A DNA stretch of 64,000 nt, from NCBI RefSeq assembly GCF_042663885.1, contig NZ_JBHSXV010000001.1, one strand, 5' to 3'. Positions 33,647 through 41,431 of this stretch are shown here, in pieces (positions within the stretch are counted from its first letter, which is position 1; every line of letters starts with the position of its first letter). The DNA is from Aquipuribacter hungaricus (GTDB taxonomy: Bacteria; Actinomycetota; Actinomycetes; Actinomycetales; JBBAYJ01). A program made the translations under genes and the position numbers. The notes below the pieces were generated by a model, which ran no database searches, had not been told where the DNA came from, and saw nothing but the letters and a program-made list of their open reading frames with translations.

Positions 33647-35079
33647 GCCTGCTCGTCCTCGACGTCGTCGGCCTCACCCCGAAGCTGCTGCGCCACGCGC
33701 CCCGGCTGCGCGCCCTCGCGGAGCAGGGCTGGCAGGCCGAGCTCGGCACCGTCCTGCCCGCGGTGACCTGTTCCGCGCAGTCGACGTTCCTCACCGGCAC
33801 CGTGCCGACCGAGCACGGCATCGTCGGCAACGGCTGGTACCTGCGCGACATCGGCGAGGTCATGCTCTGGCGCCAGCACAACCGGCTCGTCCAGGGCGAG
33901 AAGGTCTGGGAGACCGCCCGCCGCCGGCAGCCCGGGTTCACCGTCGCCAACGTCTGCTGGTGGTACGCCATGGGCGCCAGCACCGACCTCACGGTCACGC
34001 CCCGGCCGGTCTACCACGCCGACGGCCGGAAGTCCCCGGACTGCTACGCCCGCCCGCCGGAGCTGCACGACGAGCTCACCGAGGCGCTCGGCCCGTTCCC
34101 GCTGTTCCAGTACTGGGGCCCGACCGCGTCCATCGCCTCCACGCGCTGGATCGTCGAGGCCACCCGGATGGTCATGCCCCGCGTCGACATGACGCTGGCC
34201 TACCTGCCGCACCTGGACTACGACCTGCAGCGGTTCGGCCCCGACGGCCCCGAGGCCGTCGCCGCGGTGGAGGCGCTCGACGCCACGGTCGCCCCGCTGC
34301 TGGACGACGCGGCCGCCGCGGGCACGACGGTCGTCGTGCTGTCGGAGTACGGCATCACCGCGGTCGACGAGCCGGTCCACGTCAACCGCGCGCTGCGCGA
34401 GGCCGGGCTGCTCGAGGTGTACGTCCAGGACGGGCGGGAGCTGCTGGACCCGTGGACCTCGCGGGCCTTCGCGGTCGCCGACCACCAGGTCGCCCACGTC
34501 TACGTCGCCGACCCCGCCGACCGTCCCCGGGTGCGCGAGCTCCTGGCCGCGCTGCCCGGCGTGGAGCAGGTGCTCGAGGGCGACGCGCTCGCCGAGGCCG
34601 GCCTGGGCCACGAGCGCAGCGGCGAGCTCGTCGCCGTCGCCGCGCCCCGGTCGTGGTTCACGTACTACTACTGGCTCGACGACGCGCGGGCCCCCGACTT
34701 CGCGCGCGGCGTGGAGATCCACAAGAAGCCCGGCTACGACCCCGCCGAGCTGTTCCTCGACCCGGCCGACCCGACCGCCAAGGTGCGCGCCGGGATCAGC
34801 CTGCTGAAGAAGAAGGTGGGGCTGCGCTACGCGATGAGCGTGGTCCCCCTCGACGCCCGCTGGGTGAAGGGCAGCCACGGACGGCTGCCCGACGACCCGG
34901 ACGACGGGCCCGTCCTGCTGTGCTCGGTCCCCGGGGGGGCCCGAGACCGTTACGAGGCGACGGAGGTCCGGGACCTGCTCCTGGACCTCGCCGTCCCAGC
35001 GGGGGCGGCACCTGCTGCCCCCGGCCCCACCACCACCCCCACCGACCCACGGGTCGACACCCTGAAGGGAGCACGTTGA
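33643..35079 (+). CDS. eboF: EboF, alkaline phosphatase / nucleotide pyrophosphatase family
   Basis: 478 residues. Nucleotide pyrophosphatase/phosphodiesterase fold: metal Asp in LLVLDVVGLTP, nucleophile region PAVTCSAQSTFLTGTVPTEHGIVGNGW, ligands in YLPHLDYDLQRFGP. The usual DHG metal motif reads SEYGI here, a change that may affect activity. No signal peptide is visible, so it probably acts in the cytoplasm. The last ~35 residues are Pro/Thr-rich. Its stop overlaps the next start (TGATG). Confidence 0.83.
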   Translation: MSLLVLDVVGLTPKLLRHAPRLRALAEQGWQAELGTVLPAVTCSAQSTFLTGTVPTEHGIVGNGWYLRDIGEVMLWRQHNRLVQGEKVWETARRRQPGFTVANVCWWYAMGASTDLTVTPRPVYHADGRKSPDCYARPPELHDELTEALGPFPLFQYWGPTASIASTRWIVEATRMVMPRVDMTLAYLPHLDYDLQRFGPDGPEAVAAVEALDATVAPLLDDAAAAGTTVVVLSEYGITAVDEPVHVNRALREAGLLEVYVQDGRELLDPWTSRAFAVADHQVAHVYVADPADRPRVRELLAALPGVEQVLEGDALAEAGLGHERSGELVAVAAPRSWFTYYYWLDDARAPDFARGVEIHKKPGYDPAELFLDPADPTAKVRAGISLLKKKVGLRYAMSVVPLDARWVKGSHGRLPDDPDDGPVLLCSVPGGARDRYEATEVRDLLLDLAVPAGAAPAAPGPTTTPTDPRVDTLKGAR

Positions 35080-36062
35080 TGTGCTTCGGCTTTGACACCA
35101 CCACCCCCGCCCTCCGCGCCGCGGAGGCGGGCACCGGCCCGGACCGTCGCGCCCTGCTGCGCGGCATCGGGGCCACCGCGGTCGCCGGCGGCGCGGTCGC
35201 GCTCGCGGGCGCACCGGCCTCGGCCTCCTCCGCGCGCGGCGAGCACTCCCGGGGCCGCGGCCGCCGCGTGCCCCCGGGCCAGATCAGCATCCAGATGTAC
35301 ACGCTGCGCAGCATCACCAACGCCCAGACCGTCGAGGACGTGCTGGGGACGCTGTCGGCGTACGGCTACCGCAAGGTCGAGCTCGCCGGCCGCTACGGCT
35401 ACTCCGCGGCGGACTTCCGCCGGGTGCTGCAGGACAACCGCATCGCGGCCAGCTCCAGCCACGACGGCATCTCCGGCGACGAGGCGTCGATGCACGCCAA
35501 GTTCGAGGACGCCGTCACGCTCGGGCAGCGCTTCATCAACGTCCCGTACCTGTACTCGGAGTCCGCGGCGCAGTGGCGGACCTGGGCGGAGCAGATGAAC
35601 GTCGAGGCCGAGGTCGCCCGCAGCTACGGCCTGCACTACGGCTACCACAACCACGCGCACGAGTTCTCGGTCACCCTCGACGACGGCTCCACTGCGTGGG
35701 AGATCTTCACCAGCGAGCTCGACCCGGCGACCGTGCACCTGGAGGTCGACCTGTTCTGGGCGGTCACCGGCGGCCTCCAGACCGGCGAGGCCACCGAGGC
35801 GACGGCGTCGCAGTACGCCATCGACGTCATCGCCTCCGCCCCCCAGGAGACGCTGCAGTACCACGTCAAGGACCGCGAGCCCGGCCGTGAGCCCTTCGCC
35901 GGCAACGTCTTCGCCGACGTCGGCACGGGGTTCGTCGACTTCCCGTCGATCTTCGACGCGCACCCGGTCAAGGAGTACATCGTCGAGAACGACCAGCCCG
36001 ACGTCGACCCCCTGACCACCGCGCGCGTCGGCTACGGCTACCTGCGGGACGTCCGCTTCTGA
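35079..36062 (+). CDS. Tat-exported sugar phosphate isomerase/epimerase
   Basis: 327 residues. The twin-arginine signal DRRALLRGIGATAVAGGAVALAGAPASA (residues 22-50) predicts export of a folded, metal-loaded enzyme. A TIM barrel follows: ISIQMYTLRSITNAQTVEDVL, GYRKVELAGRYGYSAADF, GYHNHAHEF, VHLEVDLFWAVTGG, HVKDRE and EYIVENDQP supply the metal ligands typical of secreted xylose isomerase-like proteins. AAGGGAG precedes the ATG. It closes the operon and, with the dehydrogenase at the front, makes both ends extracytoplasmic. Confidence 0.87.
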   Translation: MCFGFDTTTPALRAAEAGTGPDRRALLRGIGATAVAGGAVALAGAPASASSARGEHSRGRGRRVPPGQISIQMYTLRSITNAQTVEDVLGTLSAYGYRKVELAGRYGYSAADFRRVLQDNRIAASSSHDGISGDEASMHAKFEDAVTLGQRFINVPYLYSESAAQWRTWAEQMNVEAEVARSYGLHYGYHNHAHEFSVTLDDGSTAWEIFTSELDPATVHLEVDLFWAVTGGLQTGEATEATASQYAIDVIASAPQETLQYHVKDREPGREPFAGNVFADVGTGFVDFPSIFDAHPVKEYIVENDQPDVDPLTTARVGYGYLRDVRF

Positions 36063-36099
36063 GCCGCACCTGACAGCACCACCCGCACGACAGCACCAC

Positions 36100-36147
36100 C
36101 CGGCGGGGGCGCCGCACACGGTCTGGGGACCGCGGCGCCCCCGCCGG
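36100..36147 (+). terminator. Terminator hairpin of the ebo operon
   Basis: Perfect 16-base arms CCGGCGGGGGCGCCGC (36100-36115) and GCGGCGCCCCCGCCGG (36132-36147), 38 bases past the operon stop, with no T-run. The right arm is part of a 27-bp repeat found again at 36311. Confidence 0.65.
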
Positions 36148-36153
36148 CGTGCG
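36127..36153 (+). repeat. 27-bp exact direct repeat, copy 1
   Basis: It begins GGACCGCGGCGCC and ends GCCGGCGTGCG; identical to 36311-36337. It contains the right arm of the ebo terminator. Confidence 0.9.
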
Positions 36154-36310
36154 TCGCGGGGGGCGGCCGGGGCGCCCGGGGGCGTGCCGGGGTCGCCGGG
36201 GCCGCCGAGAGTGCGGTGATGTCCGGTCAGGGCGGCCCATCGCCGCGCATCGCCGCGATGTCGGGACCGCGCGGGCCAGGCGCAACCCGGCGGGGCGCCA
36301 CCCCGTCGGC

Positions 36311-36337
36311 GGACCGCGGCGCCCCCGCCGGCGTGCG
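36311..36337 (+). repeat. 27-bp exact direct repeat, copy 2
   Basis: It lies four bases beyond the 3' end of the minus-strand ABC operon. Its GCGGCGCCCCCGCCGG core (36316-36331) could also pair with 36100-36115, giving an alternative, larger stem. The 278-base gap 36063-36340 holds no gene. Confidence 0.9.
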
Positions 36338-36340
36338 GGG

Positions 36341-37129
36341 CTACAGCCGGCCGGCGTCCACGACGCGGCGCAGGAACTGCTGGGTCCGGGCGACGGTCGG
36401 CTCCCCGAGCACCTGGGCGGGCGGGCCCTCCTCGACGAGGCGGCCGCCGTCGAGGAAGCAGACGTGGTCGGCGACCCGCCGGGCGAAGCCCATCTCGTGC
36501 GTGGCCATGAGGATGGTCGCCCCGCCCTCGGCGAGCTCGCGGACCAGCGCCAGCACCTCGCCGACGAGCTCGGGGTCCAGCGCGGAGGTGACCTCGTCGA
36601 GCAGCAGCACGCGGGGCTCGACCGCCACCGCGCGGGCGATCGCCGCCCGCTGCTGCTGACCGCCCGACAGCCGGTCGGGGTAGGCGTCGGCCTTGTCGAG
36701 CAGCCCGACCCGGGCCAGCAGCTCCTCGGCGCGGGCGTCCGCCTGGTCGGCGGGCACGCCGTGGACCACCCGCGGGGCCAGCGTGATGTTCTGCCGCACG
36801 GTCATGTGCGGGAACAGGTTGTAGGCCTGGAACACCACCCCGAACCGGCTCCGCACCGCGTCGGCGTCCACGCCCGGGTCGGTGATGTCCTGCCCGTCCA
36901 GGAGCACCTGCCCGTCGGTCACCGGCTCCAGCAGGGCGGCGCAGCGCAGCAGCGTCGACTTGCCCGACCCGGAGGAGCCGATGAGCGCGACCACCTCGTG
37001 CTCGCCCACGGTGACGTCGATGCCGTGGAGCACCGGGGTGTCGTCGTAGTGCTTGACCAGGCCGCGGACGTCGAGGACGACCTCGCGCCCGCGGGTCGGC
37101 CCCTGCGGCAGGGACAGGTCGGCGCTCAC
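36341..37129 (-). CDS. Polar amino acid ABC transporter, ATP-binding protein
   Basis: 262 residues. Walker A GSSGSGKSTLL, Q-loop VFQAYNLFPHMTV, signature LSGGQQQRAAIARA, Walker B VLLLDEVTSALDPEL, H-loop ATHEMGFA. The sequence is closest to the GlnQ/ArtP group that energises uptake of glutamine, arginine or related amino acids. The GTG overlaps the permease stop by four bases. It is the last gene of a minus-strand operon: binding protein, permease, ATPase. Confidence 0.92.
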   Translation of the reverse strand: MSADLSLPQGPTRGREVVLDVRGLVKHYDDTPVLHGIDVTVGEHEVVALIGSSGSGKSTLLRCAALLEPVTDGQVLLDGQDITDPGVDADAVRSRFGVVFQAYNLFPHMTVRQNITLAPRVVHGVPADQADARAEELLARVGLLDKADAYPDRLSGGQQQRAAIARAVAVEPRVLLLDEVTSALDPELVGEVLALVRELAEGGATILMATHEMGFARRVADHVCFLDGGRLVEEGPPAQVLGEPTVARTQQFLRRVVDAGRL

Positions 37130-38070
37130 AGGACCGCCCCCGCCTGCTCGCGGCGGGTGGCGCGGATGCTCACCCAGTCCGCCAGGCGCGCGGTCGGCAC
37201 CGACAGCAGGACGAACAGCAGGGCGACGACCACGTACGGCGTGAAGTTGAACCCGTCGAGCTGGGCGATCTGCGCCGCCCGCACCGCGTCGACCGCGCCG
37301 AGCAGCGAGATGAGCCCGACGTCCTTCTGCATGGCGACGAAGTCGTTGAGCAGCGGCGGCATCACCCGGCGGACGGCCTGCGGGAGGACGACCAGCCGCA
37401 TCGACTGCGCGTAGGACAGGCCGAGCGACCGGGCACCGAGCCGCTGGCTCGGGTGCACGGTCTCGATGCCGGCCCGGAACACCTCCGAGACGTACGCGGA
37501 GTACGTGAGGACGATGGCCGTCGTGCCGAGCACCACCGAGCTGATCCGGCCGTCGGTGAAGCGCAGCGCCGGCACCCCGAAGCCGACGATGTACAGCAGG
37601 ACGATGAGCGGGACCCCGCGGAACAGGTCGACGTAGCCGGTGGCCAGCAGGCGCAGCGGCAGCCACACCGGCCCCCGCAGGGTGCGGACCACCGCGACGA
37701 GCATGCCGAGCACGAGGGTGAGGACCGCGGCGACCGCCAGCACCCGCACGTTGAGCCAGAGCCCGCGCAGGATGCCGGGCAGCGACGAGGCGGCGACCTG
37801 CGGGTCGAGGAACGCCGCCTGCACCCGCGGCCACCCGGGCGCGCTCGTCACGCCCACCCACAGCAGCACCGCGAAGGCGAGGGTGCTCACCAGCGCGGTC
37901 AGGGTGGAGCGCCGCGCGCGGCGGGTGCGCTCCTCGCGCCGGCGCAGCTCCAGCGACGACGGCGGGGTCGCGAGGGACGCGGCGGTCCCCGCCGCCGGGC
38001 CGCTGCCGCCGCGGCGGGTGCCGCGGCGGGCGGTCCCGCTGCCGGAGGTGCCGGGACGGGCCGTGCTCAC
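37126..38070 (-). CDS. Polar amino acid ABC transporter, permease
   Basis: 314 residues. After a long Arg/Ser-rich cytoplasmic leader (1-50), membrane helices follow with the HisMQ-family signature ATGYVDLFRGVPLIVLLYIVGFG and the EAA loop SYAQSMRLVVLPQAVRRVMPPLLNDFVAMQKDVGL, which contacts the ATPase. One permease gene implies a homodimer. Start and stop overlap both neighbours. Confidence 0.9.
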   Translation of the reverse strand: MSTARPGTSGSGTARRGTRRGGSGPAAGTAASLATPPSSLELRRREERTRRARRSTLTALVSTLAFAVLLWVGVTSAPGWPRVQAAFLDPQVAASSLPGILRGLWLNVRVLAVAAVLTLVLGMLVAVVRTLRGPVWLPLRLLATGYVDLFRGVPLIVLLYIVGFGVPALRFTDGRISSVVLGTTAIVLTYSAYVSEVFRAGIETVHPSQRLGARSLGLSYAQSMRLVVLPQAVRRVMPPLLNDFVAMQKDVGLISLLGAVDAVRAAQIAQLDGFNFTPYVVVALLFVLLSVPTARLADWVSIRATRREQAGAVL

Positions 38071-39029
38071 CCGAGCTCGGGGGCCCCGGCGGCGTCGGCG
38101 AGCCACTCGGACTGGAGCGCGTCCAGCGTGCCGTCGGCCTCGAGGGAGTCCACGGCCTGGCTCACGCAGTCCGTCAGCGGGCTGTCGAGGTCGAGCACGG
38201 CGCCGAACTGCTCGGCGTCGCCGCTGGCCGGCAGCTGGCCGACGATGACGCCGGCGTCCAGCTGGGCGGCCGTGGCGTAGAACGCGGACGGCAGGTCCAG
38301 GACGATGGCGTCGACCTGGCCGCTGGCCAGGGCGTTGACGGCGTCCTCGTTGCTGTTGAAGACCTGGGGCTGCATGGTCGGCCCGACGGCCTCGACGACC
38401 GCGTCCAGGCTCGTGGTCCCGACCTGCGCGCCGAACAGCAGCTCGCCCATCTGGTCCAGCGACGTCATGTCCGCGGCGAGGCTGCCCTCGACCGTGACGA
38501 CGGCCTGGCGGACGTCGTAGTACGGGCTGGAGAAGTCGACGGCCTGGCGGCGCTCCTCGGTGATCGAGAACTGGTTGAGGGCGACGTCGAAGTCCTTGGG
38601 GCCCGGGGCGATGGCGGCGTCGAACGGCACCCGCACCCACTCCACCGACCCGTCGTCGTAGCCGAGCCTCTCCGCGACCGCGTAGGCCACGGCGGACTCG
38701 TAGCCCTGCTCGTTGGTCGGGTCGTCGTCGACGACCCACGGCTCGAAGGCGGGCTCGGAGGTGGCGAAGGTGAGCACGCCCTCGGACAGGGTCTCCAGCG
38801 AGGCCGGCTCGCAGCCCGCGATCCCGGCGCCGGCCGCACCGGTCGCCTCGGCGGTGGCGTCACCGGTGGCCTCGCCCGTCGCGTCCCCGGTGGCCTCCTC
38901 GGTCGGCCCGCCGGTGGCCTCGGTGGGGGTCTCCGCGGCAGGCGCGGCCGGGTCGGACCCGCCGCCGCAGGCGGACAGCGCGAGCACGAGGGTGCCGACG
39001 GTGACGAGGGGCAGGCGGGAGCGGCTCAC
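38067..39029 (-). CDS. Polar amino acid ABC transporter, substrate-binding lipoprotein
   Basis: 320 residues. Lipoprotein signal with lipobox LALSAC (Cys 21), then a Thr/Ala/Glu-rich linker of DATGEATG repeats (30-65), then an SBP_bac_3 domain (LTFATSEPAFEPWVVDD, FDVALNQFSITEERRQAVDFSSPYY). Type-3 binding proteins serve polar amino acids; the exact ligand is not evident. GTG start at 39029. The 240 bases between this gene and hgmA contain only the two promoters as far as I can see. Confidence 0.9.
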   Translation of the reverse strand: MSRSRLPLVTVGTLVLALSACGGGSDPAAPAAETPTEATGGPTEEATGDATGEATGDATAEATGAAGAGIAGCEPASLETLSEGVLTFATSEPAFEPWVVDDDPTNEQGYESAVAYAVAERLGYDDGSVEWVRVPFDAAIAPGPKDFDVALNQFSITEERRQAVDFSSPYYDVRQAVVTVEGSLAADMTSLDQMGELLFGAQVGTTSLDAVVEAVGPTMQPQVFNSNEDAVNALASGQVDAIVLDLPSAFYATAAQLDAGVIVGQLPASGDAEQFGAVLDLDSPLTDCVSQAVDSLEADGTLDALQSEWLADAAGAPELG

Positions 39030-39212
39030 GGGCGGTCCTCCGACGGGGCAGGGGCGGCGGCGCCGGGTGCGCCGAGCGCCTCACATGGTCGCAGGTGGAG
39101 CCCGGTGCGCCCGGCAGGTCCCACGCGCCGTCCTCCCTCCGGGCGCTCCGTACCGCCCCGGGCAGCCCCGTGCGGTGCTCCCGGCGGCCTGACGGGCGGC
39201 CGGGCCCGGAGG

Positions 39213-39218
39213 TAGGGT
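39213..39218 (+). promoter_or_regulatory. Probable -10 box (TAGGGT) of the hgmA operon
   Basis: TAGGGT fits TANNNT and would give a leader of about 45 bases before the GTG at 39270, which has GAGGTGAGG as ribosome site. Confidence 0.35.
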
Positions 39219-39269
39219 CGCGGGGTCAGCGAGGCGTCGACGACGACGCCCTGTAGAGGTGAGGACGCG

Positions 39270-40484
39270 GTGGCGCACTACCGCACCATGGGACACGTGC
39301 CGCACAAGCGGCACACGCAGCACCGGGACCCGGACGGCCGGCTCTACCGCGAGGAGCTGATGGGGGAGGAGGGCTTCTCCTCGGACTCCTCGCTGCTCTA
39401 CCACGTCGGTGTGCCCTCGGCCCTGGTCGACGCCCGCACCTGGGAGCTGCCCGACGGCACCACGACGCCGAACACCCCGCTCCTGCCGCGGCACCTGCGC
39501 CTGCACGACCTCGCCGACCCGGCGGCGGCCGGCGACGTCGACGCGGTCCGCGGCCGTCGGCTGGTGCTCGGCAACGCCGACGTCCGGATCAGCTACGTCG
39601 TGGCGGGCGCGGACTCCCCGCTGTACCGCAACGCGGTCGGGGACGAGTGCGTGTACGTCGAGCGCGGCGCGGCCCGCGTGGAGACCGTGTTCGGCCACCT
39701 CGACGTCCGGGAGGGCCACTTCGTCGTCGTGCCGCGGGGCACCACCCACCGCTGGCTGCCCGTCGACGTCGCCACCGCCGGGCCGCTGCGGGCCTACTGC
39801 ATCGAGTCGAGCAGCCACGTCGCCCCGCCCCGGCGCTACCTCAGCCGGTACGGCCAGCTGCTCGAGCACGCCCCGTACTGCGAGCGCGACCTCGTGGGGC
39901 CCACCGCCCCGGAGGTGCGCGACGGGACCGACGTCGAGGTCTACGTCAAGCACCGGGGGGCCGGGCCCGGCGGCCTGGCCGGCACGGTCCACGTCACCCC
40001 GGCGCACCCGTTCGACGTCGTCGGCTGGGACGGCTGCCTGTACCCGTACGCGTTCCACGTGTCCGACTTCGAGCCGGTCACGGGCCGGGTGCACCAGCCG
40101 CCGCCCGTCCACCAGGTCTTCGAGGCGGGGGGCTTCGTGGTCTGCGCCTTCGTCCCCCGCAAGGTGGACTACCACCCGCTGGCCGTCCCGGTGCCGTACT
40201 ACCACTCCAACGTGGACTCCGACGAGATCATGTTCTACGTCGACGGCGACTACGAGGCGCGGAAGGGCTCGGGCATCGGGAAGGGGTCGGTGACCGTGCA
40301 CCCCGGCGGGCACAGCCACGGCCCGCAGCCCGCGGCGGTCGAGGCCTCGCTCGGCGCGGAGCGCTTCGACGAGCTCGCGGTCATGGTCGACACGTTCCGC
40401 CCGCTGGAGCTCGGCGAGGCGGCCCTGGCCAGCGACGACGGCGCCTACGCCTGGACCTGGTCCGGCCGGGGGCCGCAGCGGTGA
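39270..40484 (+). CDS. hgmA: Homogentisate 1,2-dioxygenase
   Basis: 404 residues. Fe(II) dioxygenase that opens the homogentisate ring to maleylacetoacetate in tyrosine/phenylalanine breakdown. Cupin fold with iron ligands in PVPYYHSNVDSDEIMFYVDGDY (His, Glu) and TVHPGGHSHGPQP (His). GTG 39270 is chosen for its ribosome site; ATG 39288 is in frame. It forms an operon with the next two genes through GTGA overlaps. HPD, which makes homogentisate, is not in the window. Confidence 0.93.
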   Translation: MAHYRTMGHVPHKRHTQHRDPDGRLYREELMGEEGFSSDSSLLYHVGVPSALVDARTWELPDGTTTPNTPLLPRHLRLHDLADPAAAGDVDAVRGRRLVLGNADVRISYVVAGADSPLYRNAVGDECVYVERGAARVETVFGHLDVREGHFVVVPRGTTHRWLPVDVATAGPLRAYCIESSSHVAPPRRYLSRYGQLLEHAPYCERDLVGPTAPEVRDGTDVEVYVKHRGAGPGGLAGTVHVTPAHPFDVVGWDGCLYPYAFHVSDFEPVTGRVHQPPPVHQVFEAGGFVVCAFVPRKVDYHPLAVPVPYYHSNVDSDEIMFYVDGDYEARKGSGIGKGSVTVHPGGHSHGPQPAAVEASLGAERFDELAVMVDTFRPLELGEAALASDDGAYAWTWSGRGPQR

Positions 40485-41431
40485 GCGCCGTGGCCCGCCC
40501 GGAGCCCCCCGAGCCCCCCGCGGTCGCGCCGGTGCCCGACCCCGCGACCCGCTCGGTCGTCGTCGGCGTCCCCCCGGTCCTGCTCGGCGGCCTGCTCGAC
40601 GACGCCGCCACCTTCCCGCCCGGCAACGCGTCGGTGGACGACGCGGTGCAGGCCCGCGAGATGCACGCCGCGGCCTGGTTCGCGGAGCTGCTCGGTCCCG
40701 TCGTCGTCCGCGCGGACCGGGTGGACGCGCTCGTCGACGCCCTCTCCTCGACCGGGGTCGCGGAGCGGATGGTCGCCCCGCTGCCGGTCACCGTCACGGT
40801 CCCGCAGGGGCTGACCGGCGTCGGCGACGCCGTGCGCGCGGCCCGGCGGAGCGTGCTGCGCGCGGTGTCCTACGAGGTGCCGCTGGGTGCCGGGGACGCC
40901 GACGCCGAGGTGCTGCGCACGGTGCGGATGCTCGTCCCCGCGCAGGCGCACGTCCACGTGGAGCTGTCCGGGCACGTCGACGCGGCGGCGGCCCTGCCGG
41001 AGCTCGCCCGCGCCGGCGTCCGCGCCAAGCTCCGCACCGGGGGCACGTCGGCGTCCGCCTTCCCGCCGGTGGGGCAGGTGGCCCGCTTCGTCGCCGCGGC
41101 GGTCGCCGCGCGGGTGCCGTTCAAGGCCACCGCCGGCCTGCACAACGCGCTGCGCCACCGCGACGAGGACACCGGGTGGGTCCACCACGGCTTCCTCAAC
41201 CTGATGGCAGCCACGGCGGCCGCGCAGCACGGGGCCGACCTCGCCGCGGTCGAGCGGCTGGTCGCCGCCACGGACCCCGGGCCGGTGCTGGAGGTGCTGC
41301 AGGCGCTGGACCACGCGGGCGCCGTCGCGGTGCGGCACGCGTTCACCGGGTTCGGCACCTGCTCCACCGTGGAGCCGGTCGAGGACCTCGCCGGGCTCGG
41401 GCTGCTCGCCCGCCCCGGGTCGGGGGCGTGA
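40481..41431 (+). CDS. Conserved hypothetical protein of the homogentisate operon (TIM-barrel-like)
   Basis: 316 residues, unrecognised function. Distinct motifs are GGLLDDAATFPPGNASVDDAV near the start, AKLRTGGTSASAFPPVGQV, VPFKATAGLHNALRH and a WVHHGFLNLMAA segment. The alternation of hydrophobic strands and helices suggests a TIM barrel, with Lys and His residues placed as in aldolase-like enzymes. It sits between hgmA and fahA with four-base overlaps on both sides, so it very likely acts in the same pathway; the unassigned step there is maleylacetoacetate isomerisation. That role is only inferred. Confidence 0.65.
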   Translation: MSAVARPEPPEPPAVAPVPDPATRSVVVGVPPVLLGGLLDDAATFPPGNASVDDAVQAREMHAAAWFAELLGPVVVRADRVDALVDALSSTGVAERMVAPLPVTVTVPQGLTGVGDAVRAARRSVLRAVSYEVPLGAGDADAEVLRTVRMLVPAQAHVHVELSGHVDAAAALPELARAGVRAKLRTGGTSASAFPPVGQVARFVAAAVAARVPFKATAGLHNALRHRDEDTGWVHHGFLNLMAATAAAQHGADLAAVERLVAATDPGPVLEVLQALDHAGAVAVRHAFTGFGTCSTVEPVEDLAGLGLLARPGSGA

